64,000 bases of DNA from Methanolobus sp. Lineage in GTDB: Archaea > Halobacteriota > Methanosarcinia > Methanosarcinales > Methanosarcinaceae. The position numbers and the translations under genes were made by a program. This document shows positions 37,330 through 44,755 of this stretch, piece after piece; position 1 is the first letter of the stretch, and each line of letters opens with the position of its first letter. The stretch is taken from NCBI RefSeq assembly GCF_016278365.1, contig NZ_JADQBZ010000008.1, positions 62,001 to 126,000 of the forward strand, read 5' to 3'. The notes below the pieces were generated by a model that was not told the origin of the DNA, did no database searches, and saw nothing but the letters and a program-made list of their open reading frames with translations.

Positions 37330-37705
37330 TTTTTTAATGTGTAAGAGGCGAAGATACCAGAAGTTTAGCTATTTCATTCCCAGGCTACTCATATATTGGT
37401 GCTGCCGTTAAGTGCTTGGAGAGCACGGTCTCTCCTGCTATCTTGAGAAGATACTGCATCAAAATCTCCTCGCAGGGCCTTGAGTGAGTATTTCTCCACG
37501 TCTATTTCCTTACGGGTACGTACACCCAGTCTCCTGAATAGCGATACCGGAGGGCACCAACCATGATTTCCATGTACTGCTCTAGGTACAAAATCGATAA
37601 AAAGAGTATATGTGCACTCCTATAAACATGCAGAGGAAACGATTATATAATCCTGACAAAGAGAGTTATCGGGGACTTTTGTTGGAGAATGGAGAGAATG
37701 GGGAT
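37330..37705. other. intergenic region with leftover reading frame and transporter promoter
   Basis: This 376-base gap contains a minus-strand open frame without an ATG (37392-37619, listed separately) and, near 37643-37649, TTATATA, a likely TATA box for the SLC12-type transporter. No RNA gene is recognised. Confidence 0.4.
37392..37619 (-). pseudogene. possible gene remnant, 76 open codons without a start
   Basis: The minus strand is open for 76 codons and reads as plausible protein, for example LFIDFVPRAVHGNHGW, SLFRRLGVRTRKEIDVEKYS and LRGDFDAVSSQDSRRDRALQ, with higher GC than the flanking DNA. There is no ATG or TTG in the frame and only an internal GTG. It may be the tail of a decayed gene. 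I recognise no family, and chance cannot be excluded. Confidence 0.3.
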
Positions 37706-39946
37706 ATGGGGAATAGTGTTGATCCTGAAAACGGGGAAACTTTGCAAGAGAAAGTGGAGGAGCAGAAAGGTGCTGTTACCGGGAGAAAGCTATTCGGTAC
37801 TTTCGAAGGGGTGTTCGTTCCAACTCTTCTGACCATCCTGGGTGTGATAATGTACCTAAGGGAAGGATGGGTCGTGGGTAATGCAGGTCTGCTGGGTGCC
37901 TGGCTGATAATACTGATAGCTTTTAGCATCACTCTTTCCACGGGCCTTTCTCTTTCTTCGGTGACCACTAATATAAGGATAGGGTCAGGAGGTGCTTTCT
38001 CTGTGATCTCCCAGTCACTCGGCCTTGAGGTTGGAGGAAGTATAGGGATACCACTTTATCTTTCCCAGACACTCGCTGTGGCAATGTACATATTCGGCTT
38101 CCGTGCCGGATGGAGATGGATCTTTCCGGAGCATCCGGCCATCCTCGTAGATCTTGCAATATTCTTCGTGCTTTTCATTGTGGCCTATATCAGCACATCC
38201 CTGAGTTTCAAGCTCCAGTTCATAGTTCTTGTGGTCGTAGCTTCCTCATTCGTGTCCATAATATGGGCCGCGTACCTGGGTTCCATGCAGGAGCCTATCA
38301 CGTGGTGGGGTTCATTTGAGGGCTCCCCTGAGACAGGCTTTTCAGGGATTGGTTTCTGGGGAGTCTTTGCTGTCTTTTTCCCGGCAGCCACCGGTATAAT
38401 GGCAGGTGCTAACATGTCAGGGGAATTGAAGAATCCCCGCCGTAGCATTCCCCTTGGAACCATCTCTGCTATTTGCGTCAGCCTTGTGGTCTACTTGTTG
38501 CTTGCCCTGTGGCTGGCAGCTTCAGCAAGTAATGATGAACTTCTGGGCAACTATACTATTATGGTGGAAAAAGCTGCCTGGGGACAACTGGTTATTGCTG
38601 GCCTGCTGGGAGCTACGTTCTCATCAGCCCTATCCTCTTTTGTAGGTGCACCACGGATCCTCCAGTCCCTTGCAAACAGTAAAATATTGCCGGCAAGCGG
38701 ATGGTTCTCAAAAAGATCAGGGTCAGGGGAACCACGCAACGCAATAGTATTCACCGGCCTGATAATCTTCCTGGCATTGATGCTGCGCAGTCTGAATGCA
38801 ATTGCTCCTCTCATCACCCTTTTCTTCCTGATGACGTATGCAATGATCAATATAATCGTGCTCATCGAACAGAACCTGCAGCTTGTAAGTTTCAGACCCC
38901 TCTTCAGAATCCCCAGAGCAGTCTCCTTTGTTGGTGCTATTGGGAGCGTATTTGTTATGTTCATTGTCAGCCCCGTGTTCAGTTTACTGGCAGTCGTAGT
39001 TGTTATATCGATACATGCATACCTGTTGAAAAAGCATCTTAAGACACCTTTCGGAGACGTGCGTAGCGGTCTTTTTGTTGCCATCGCAGAGTGGGCGGCA
39101 AAACAAACTTATAAGATTGCTCCCTCGAACGAAAGAACCTGGAAAGCTAACCTGCTGGTGCCTGTGGAGGATCCGAATGTGCTTACAGGAACATTCAAAC
39201 TCCTCAGGGATATTACCTACCCTAAAGGTTCGATCAAGTTACTCGGCTTGACAGGGAAAGTGGATGAGACTAAATTCTTCTCCCGTCTGACAGACCTGAC
39301 AGAATCCTTCAGGGATAGCGGGGTTTTCTCTTCCTGGACCATTGTCGATACTGCGGCATTTGAGAAAAATCTCATTGTGGGTATGGAAGCATTGGGCGGC
39401 TCTTTTTTCAGGCCCAGGGTATTGTTCATTAACATGAGCAGCTTTGACGGTCAGTACGAAAAGGTAAAGAATGTTATCCGTAAGGCCGCAGAGCGCAGGA
39501 TTGGTATCTTACTGCTCGCTATACATAGTGATGCTGCTTTTGGGAGAGAGGAATCCATAAACCTGTGGATAAACGATCGAAGTCCTGATTGGGACATAAG
39601 CATGGATCTGGGAAATATGGATCTTTCTATCCTTATATCCTACAAGCTTAAAAGAAACTGGAAAGCATCTCTGAAAATGATAAGCTGCGTTCGGGATAAG
39701 CGGAATGCCCCAAAGGCTAAGGAATACCTGGAAAACCTTGCTGAGATAGCAAGGATCCCAAATGTAATTACTGAAGTGATGAATGGAGATATGGGATCAA
39801 ATCTTTCCAGGGCTTCGCAAGCCTCAATAAACATATTCAGTATGGATAATGAAATCGATTTTGAGTTTATTCGCCGGGCTGTGGAACAGACAGGATCCTC
39901 ATGTTTGTTTGCACTTGACTCAGGAGAAGAGAATGCGTTTGCATGA
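37706..39946 (+). CDS. cation-chloride cotransporter family permease (SLC12/APC type)
   Basis: A 746-residue transporter of the amino acid-polyamine-organocation superfamily, closest in layout to cation-chloride cotransporters such as the Methanosarcina acetivorans CCC. Twelve transmembrane helices span about 20-450; helix 1 has GTFEGVFVPTLLTILGVIMYLREGW and helix 6 has FFPAATGIMAGANMSGELKNPRRSIP. The C-terminal 270 residues form the cytoplasmic SLC12-type domain (LRDITYPKGSIKLLGL, FKLLRD) related to universal-stress folds. The likely role is K+, Na+ or Cl- symport and osmotic balance. An ATG at 37706 is chosen because the TATA box TTATATA lies at about 37643; the frame opens at 37610. Confidence 0.85.
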   Translation: MGNSVDPENGETLQEKVEEQKGAVTGRKLFGTFEGVFVPTLLTILGVIMYLREGWVVGNAGLLGAWLIILIAFSITLSTGLSLSSVTTNIRIGSGGAFSVISQSLGLEVGGSIGIPLYLSQTLAVAMYIFGFRAGWRWIFPEHPAILVDLAIFFVLFIVAYISTSLSFKLQFIVLVVVASSFVSIIWAAYLGSMQEPITWWGSFEGSPETGFSGIGFWGVFAVFFPAATGIMAGANMSGELKNPRRSIPLGTISAICVSLVVYLLLALWLAASASNDELLGNYTIMVEKAAWGQLVIAGLLGATFSSALSSFVGAPRILQSLANSKILPASGWFSKRSGSGEPRNAIVFTGLIIFLALMLRSLNAIAPLITLFFLMTYAMINIIVLIEQNLQLVSFRPLFRIPRAVSFVGAIGSVFVMFIVSPVFSLLAVVVVISIHAYLLKKHLKTPFGDVRSGLFVAIAEWAAKQTYKIAPSNERTWKANLLVPVEDPNVLTGTFKLLRDITYPKGSIKLLGLTGKVDETKFFSRLTDLTESFRDSGVFSSWTIVDTAAFEKNLIVGMEALGGSFFRPRVLFINMSSFDGQYEKVKNVIRKAAERRIGILLLAIHSDAAFGREESINLWINDRSPDWDISMDLGNMDLSILISYKLKRNWKASLKMISCVRDKRNAPKAKEYLENLAEIARIPNVITEVMNGDMGSNLSRASQASINIFSMDNEIDFEFIRRAVEQTGSSCLFALDSGEENAFA

Positions 39947-40001
39947 ACAATTCAGTCAAAGGCAAGGGTTCAGGAGAATTATGATCACGGTTAAAACAGG
40001 C

Positions 40002-40031
40002 ATCTGGCGGCGGCCCTGATTGCCGCCAGAT
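40002..40031. terminator. GC-rich stem-loop between convergent genes
   Basis: ATCTGGCGGC and GCCGCCAGAT form a perfect 10-bp stem with a 10-base loop. It lies between the transporter stop and the stop of the convergent flavoprotein and probably ends both transcripts, although no strong T run follows. Confidence 0.6.
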
Positions 40032-40043
40032 ATATCTGCCCGT

Positions 40044-40598
40044 TCATTCAAAAAGGCGGGCCCCGGATTCTTTCGCGGCTTCCATGAGCTTTCCTTCCTC
40101 TTTTACTCCGCCTGGCACATGATGACCTGCATCTATGAACGTACCTTTGACATCCATACCGAGCATGCCCAGTGTTTTTGAGAATTCATCATAGACCCCA
40201 TTGAAAACACCAGCTTCGGGAGCACCATGCGCCCCGACTATTACTGCTTTCTTCCCGGGAATAAGACGTGATGAGAAGTCAGGGTTCAAAAGCGCAAAAC
40301 ACCGATCAATGAAAAGTCTCATCTGTCCAGTAAACTGGAAGAAATATATCGGAGAGCCAAATACAAACCCGTCTGCGTTCTTCAGAGCATCATATGCTTT
40401 TGTCATGTCATCTTTTATCTTACAGCCATCGACGGTCCTGCAATAATCGCACCCCTGACATCCCCTGAGATTCATATCATTAATGTATACTTTTTCTACT
40501 TCGGCACCTGCCTCCATAGCTCCATCGAGCACCTGCTGTACCAATACATCTGTATTCCCATTCTTTCTGGGACTTCCAACAAAACCAACTACTTTCAT
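40044..40598 (-). CDS. iron-sulfur flavoprotein / NADPH-dependent FMN reductase family
   Basis: A 184-residue flavodoxin-fold protein. The FMN phosphate loop is GSPRKNGNTDVLV; the compact Cys set CQGCDYCRTVDGC matches the CxxCxxCx(n)C cluster motif of methanogen iron-sulfur flavoproteins (Isf), which bind FMN and a [4Fe-4S] cluster and take electrons from ferredoxin, often to reduce oxygen or peroxide. The segment FVFGSPIYFFQFTGQMR binds the flavin ring. GAGGAAATGATT precedes the chosen ATG; another ATG lies three codons upstream. Confidence 0.85.
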   Translation of the reverse strand: MKVVGFVGSPRKNGNTDVLVQQVLDGAMEAGAEVEKVYINDMNLRGCQGCDYCRTVDGCKIKDDMTKAYDALKNADGFVFGSPIYFFQFTGQMRLFIDRCFALLNPDFSSRLIPGKKAVIVGAHGAPEAGVFNGVYDEFSKTLGMLGMDVKGTFIDAGHHVPGGVKEEGKLMEAAKESGARLFE

Positions 40599-40607
40599 TG
40601 CAATCAT

Positions 40608-40917
40608 TTCCTCTTGGTGTTATTCTTGTTCTGCCTGTACTGCTTGTGGACAACATTGATGCATCAAACAGTATTAAACAGTAATGGCAGTTAAATAGGT
40701 AGTAACTATACTTATAATTGTAGTTTGAAACAGCGATGCATTAGTACCGGTTATACAGGTATTTTAATATATACCGTAAATTATTAAAAGGATGAAATAT
40801 TATATGTTACTGGTATAGTTGGCTTTCTGAGATGTGTGTATTCATTGTACATCCCCTTCCCACTTTGCCCGTCAGTTTGGCCACATCTCAGAATACAGCC
40901 TCACACTAAATGATGCA
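40608..40917. other. intergenic region with long-range inverted repeat
   Basis: An AT-rich 310-base stretch upstream of the flavoprotein gene (minus strand) and downstream of the small zinc-ribbon gene. CTGAGATGTG at 40827-40836 and CACATCTCAG at 40882-40891 are a perfect 10-bp inverted repeat with a 45-base spacer, which could form a stem at the 3' end of the kinase transcript. The rest holds promoter-like AT tracts only. Confidence 0.4.
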
Positions 40918-41037
40918 CTATTCTTCTTTCCCGTCCTTCTTCTGCGATTCCTGTTCAAGCTCTCTTTTGCCAAAATCAAGGATCAGGTGATTACATCGCC
41001 CGCTTTTAGCCCCGCATACTTTACAATATCTTGCCAT
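40918..41037 (-). CDS. small zinc-ribbon-like protein, 39 residues
   Basis: A 39-residue frame beginning MARYCKVCGAKSGRCNHL. The Cys5-x2-Cys8-x6-Cys15-x-His17 array is a plausible single zinc site; the tail is acidic and charged (ELEQESQKKDGKEE). An ATG two codons upstream (41043) would add Met-His. It starts 61 bases downstream of the hybrid kinase stop on the same strand, so it may be co-transcribed with it. No family is recognised. The small size leaves some doubt, but cysteine placement and codon use look real. Confidence 0.6.
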   Translation of the reverse strand: MARYCKVCGAKSGRCNHLILDFGKRELEQESQKKDGKEE

Positions 41038-41098
41038 ATGCATCTATATATCCTAAATGATGTACAAATATGTTTCTTGTTAAGCTTGCATTGTGGTC

Positions 41099-44000
41099 TT
41101 ACTGTGTTCCCATATCCAGCTCGATCAATGCAATCTCATCCCCCATTCCCTGCAGTAATGCCCGGACTTCCGATTCATCGAGTTCCACTGCTTCTTCCAA
41201 TCTTGCCGCCATTTCAGCCAGGATAGTGCAGCCCATGTTAAGAGCACTGCCCTTCATCTTATGGGCGCGTTTCTTTATATCTTGCATGTTTTTCTGCGAA
41301 TATGCCATCTTTATATCTTCAAGGCCTTGGGCAAAAGTGATCATTGCTATTGAAGTCAGCGTACTGAACAATTCCAGGTTACCATCAATGTTAGCCAACA
41401 ACTGTTCTCTGTTAAAACGCTCAGCACCGCTGCTCCCGATGTCAGTGGACCTGGAAGTGCATTCAAATTCAGGCAGCCATCTTTGTAGAACATCCCGGAT
41501 GGTTTCAGCTATAACAGGCTTAGTGACGTAGTCATCCATGCCTGAATCAAGGCAGCGCTCCCTTTCACCTTTCACCGTGCCTGCAGTCAGGGCGATGATC
41601 GGGATGTGGCTGCCATTTCTGGAAGTTTCAGCTTCGATTTCCCGGATTGCACTGGCCGCCTCATACCCGCTTCTTCCGGGCATCTGGATATCCATAAATA
41701 TCAGATCCGGCTCAGTATCCTTAAATGCCCGGACCGCTTCGTTGCCGTCCACGGCTTTAATTATCTTTGCATCCGGTAAACATAATGAAAGAATAGCAGA
41801 TGCAAGTGTCATATTTACCTCATTATCTTCAGCGACCATAATAGTGTACCTGCGATGCAGTACACGCGATTCGCCCTGTTTGGCAGAATCCCCCGTGCAG
41901 GCAAGGTCACTTTCAGGAGATCTTGCATGTGCAATCGCTTCGAAAAGTTGCGACATTTTGACAGGCTTGGCAAAGATGGAACGGATACCCAGCTCTTTGT
42001 AACTTTCATAGATAGATGAGCTGTCCGAGGAGTTATGCAGAATAATGAAGGCTTGCCCGCTGGTAGTGAAGCCGGGTATCTCACGCATGATTCGCACAAG
42101 TTTTAGACCATCCATCAAAGGCATATTATGATCAACGACGACAAGATCATAATCGATCTGTTCACCTACCATATTCAGCGCTTCTGCCCCATCAACTGCA
42201 GTGTTAGCCATGATGCCTCTGGAAACCAGCATATTCTGCAAGATAGAGCGGCTGGAAGCATTATCATCCACGATCAGAACCTTGCGGACATGTGAATGGT
42301 CATAGTTTACAATTGTACTATCCTTTTCTGGCGGGAATATAGCAGTGAAATAAAAAATACTCCCTTCCCCACATTCACTTCCAAGCTCAATCCGGGAACC
42401 CATTTTCTCAAGAAGCATATTGGAAATGGTCAGCCCAAGCCCGGTACCACCATATTTTCGGGTAATGGAACCGTCCGCCTGTGAGAATGAACTGAATATC
42501 CGGGACTGTTTATCCTTTGCAATGCCTATCCCCGTATCCCTCACTGAAAACGTGAACTCCATATCGTTAGTGTCCGGGACTGGAGAGGCTTTAACCTTCA
42601 GCTCGACCTCTCCCTCTTCAGTGAATTTCACAGCATTCCCCAAAAGATTCACAAGCACCTGTTTCAGTCGTAACCTATCGGCAACAATATAGCGAGGCAA
42701 ATCTGCAGGTATATTCAGCAGCAGTTCGAGCCCTTTCTCATGGGCCCTGTATTTAATGATATCCACTATCTGCTCACATAATTCGACCAGATCGGTCTTC
42801 TCAGTATCGAGTTCCAGTTTGCCGGCCTCTATCTTGGACAGGTCCAGCACATCGTTTATCAGGTCTAGCAGTGAGATGGCTGATGAGTAGACGGCCTGCA
42901 TATATTGCATTTGCGATTCTGTAAGTTCTGTCTGCATAAGCAGATCCGAGAATCCGATCACTCCGTTAAGAGGCGTGCGCATCTCATGGCTCATCATAGT
43001 AAGGAACTGGCTCTTGGCACTGTTGGCCATCTCTGCGTGAGCAGCCATAGAATTGGCATGCTCTGTAGTTTCTTTGAGAAGGCGGTTCTTTTCAAGCAAC
43101 TCTTTCTCCGTATTCTTCCGCTCAGTGATATTGTTAAGAATGACCATTTTGCCTCTAGTGTTCCCTTGTGTGTCATAAAGCGGCAAGAAGGTCACATTCA
43201 ACCAGAAGATAGAACTTTCAACATTATTTTGAACCTCAATACTAATTTTACCTGTTGCATCAGATTCTGTGCTCAGGATTTCACGCCACGGATCCGCTAG
43301 TTCCAAGACATGTTTCCCTATGTCATTGGCATTCATTTGCAGATATTTCGTGGCCGAGTTATTAATGTCCACTATCCTTTGTTCTTTATCCATAACGATG
43401 ACACTGTCAGGGATGTTCTCAAAAAGCAAACTGCGGGCCAGAGGAGCCAGATTGAACAATTTATATTGAGTCAATCCTGCAAAGATGACAAGACCGCTCA
43501 ATGTAAGGGAAAATGGGGCAGGATCAATGCCCCCGGGTTTCATTCCTGCCAGGAAGAGCACCAGAGTAAGGAACGGGATTATGGATCCCATAATTACAAA
43601 GAGAATCTGCTTTCGGAAGGCCGGTGCGGTTCCCAGTAGCATGCTGAAAAGCAGACTTATGCCAAAAACAATACAAAGGATGCTATAGGATTGTTGTATC
43701 CAGTACCAGATTCCCGGCTCATAGATAAGTACCGGAAAAGGACCGTCGTTGCTCATATAAAAGCCTTTGTGGAAAAGATTATGGAATTCAGTTGTGAACA
43801 CCAGAAGGATAGTTATCAAGGGAATAAGAAGAAAAATAGCTGTCAAAGATGCTGACATCCAATGCTTCCTGCCGGTGTAATTCATCGCAAAGAATAGGAA
43901 AAAGAAAGGCATTACGGAAACACCAAGATATTCCATCTTATAAAATATAAGAACCGTATGCAGTGTAGTAGAGGATATCTCAAGCAAATAAAAGAAGGAG

Positions 44001-44137
44001 TAAATTGCAGTAGAGACCAAAAGCATACTAAAGCAGGTTGCTCCCGGAGTTTTTTTTAGTTTTTTAATGCTGAAGGCCAGCATACAGAGAATGAACACAG
44101 AGGCGATCAAAGGAATTGTGTAAACATTGAAATACAT
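41099..44137 (-). CDS. hybrid sensor kinase: 7TM-PAS-HisKA-HATPase-REC-REC-Hpt
   Basis: A 1012-residue membrane hybrid kinase. The N-terminus (about 1-235) has seven helices as in the histidine-kinase 7TM sensor module. A PAS domain (about 240-345, VIVMDKEQRIVDINNSA), HisKA (MMSHEMRTPLNGVIGF), HATPase (NLLGNAVKFTEEG, DTGIGIA, GGTGLGLTISNML), receiver 1 (phospho-Asp in VVDHNMPLMDG), receiver 2 (FMDIQMPGRSGYEA) and a C-terminal Hpt domain (AHKMKGSALNMG) follow. The full ArcB/BarA-like relay is in one chain, yet no output regulator is nearby. GAGGTTGAT precedes the chosen ATG; a GTG lies eight codons upstream. Confidence 0.93.
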   Translation of the reverse strand: MYFNVYTIPLIASVFILCMLAFSIKKLKKTPGATCFSMLLVSTAIYSFFYLLEISSTTLHTVLIFYKMEYLGVSVMPFFFLFFAMNYTGRKHWMSASLTAIFLLIPLITILLVFTTEFHNLFHKGFYMSNDGPFPVLIYEPGIWYWIQQSYSILCIVFGISLLFSMLLGTAPAFRKQILFVIMGSIIPFLTLVLFLAGMKPGGIDPAPFSLTLSGLVIFAGLTQYKLFNLAPLARSLLFENIPDSVIVMDKEQRIVDINNSATKYLQMNANDIGKHVLELADPWREILSTESDATGKISIEVQNNVESSIFWLNVTFLPLYDTQGNTRGKMVILNNITERKNTEKELLEKNRLLKETTEHANSMAAHAEMANSAKSQFLTMMSHEMRTPLNGVIGFSDLLMQTELTESQMQYMQAVYSSAISLLDLINDVLDLSKIEAGKLELDTEKTDLVELCEQIVDIIKYRAHEKGLELLLNIPADLPRYIVADRLRLKQVLVNLLGNAVKFTEEGEVELKVKASPVPDTNDMEFTFSVRDTGIGIAKDKQSRIFSSFSQADGSITRKYGGTGLGLTISNMLLEKMGSRIELGSECGEGSIFYFTAIFPPEKDSTIVNYDHSHVRKVLIVDDNASSRSILQNMLVSRGIMANTAVDGAEALNMVGEQIDYDLVVVDHNMPLMDGLKLVRIMREIPGFTTSGQAFIILHNSSDSSSIYESYKELGIRSIFAKPVKMSQLFEAIAHARSPESDLACTGDSAKQGESRVLHRRYTIMVAEDNEVNMTLASAILSLCLPDAKIIKAVDGNEAVRAFKDTEPDLIFMDIQMPGRSGYEAASAIREIEAETSRNGSHIPIIALTAGTVKGERERCLDSGMDDYVTKPVIAETIRDVLQRWLPEFECTSRSTDIGSSGAERFNREQLLANIDGNLELFSTLTSIAMITFAQGLEDIKMAYSQKNMQDIKKRAHKMKGSALNMGCTILAEMAARLEEAVELDESEVRALLQGMGDEIALIELDMGTQ

Positions 44138-44755
44138 ATCAACCTCTTTTTTATGGGACACTTTCCTGCAACCTATTTAGCCGAAAATGCCATAAATGAT
44201 AGTTTTCTGCCTTTTAGCATGTTAGATAATGTTGTAGTATTATCTACTTTTAGACATCTTAAGTATATATAATTGCTTAAATATAAGCCTTGAGAGCAAG
44301 CTCCTCATCGTCACACTTTAATGAAGATACAAAAAGACATGTGTATACTTCTACAAAAAGGCGGTTGGTATTTTAGGTTTAACCAAAGATATGTTTTGTG
44401 TTGCATATCATTGCGACTCTTTAATAAAATAATTAGAGATTTACTAAGATATTTTCAAATATCTAATAATTTTGGTAGGTATGCCAATGTCGTCTGTATG
44501 ATTCAAATGACGATTTCTACAGAGTCGTTATACTCCTTTTTTTTGTAATTTAATTGGAATTGAAGGAATTGGGCTCACCATTAAAAAGATTGTAGTGACA
44601 AAAGACATATTGAAAGTTACTGATGAAGCACTATTTATAGCACTTTCCCCATTCCTTTTAATATGTTGGTGTGAGATTTATGTATCTCAAGAAGGCGACT
44701 TCAAAATTGCTGAACCATGAGATGATCATATTCTGTAGTTCATATAGGTGATTTG
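44138..44755. other. long AT-rich intergenic region with element end and palindrome
   Basis: This 618-base stretch separates the divergent hybrid kinase and M1 aminopeptidase. It contains AGATATTT-TC-AAATATCT, a perfect palindrome at 44447-44464, and GATTTCTACAGAG at 44512-44524, which is the same end sequence as the elements at 8780-9232. It holds no reading frame of note. An AT-rich stretch near 44256-44275 may carry the kinase promoter. Confidence 0.45.

Noticed and set aside
37400..37600. tRNA or structured RNA upstream of the SLC12-type transporter
   Set aside because: Short complementary patches exist, but no cloverleaf with a T-loop or anticodon arm could be built.
37610..37705. Longer N-terminus for the SLC12-type transporter starting at 37610
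   Set aside because: A TATA-like TTATATA at about 37643 lies downstream of that codon, and the extra residues are not family-like; the ATG at 37706 is preferred.
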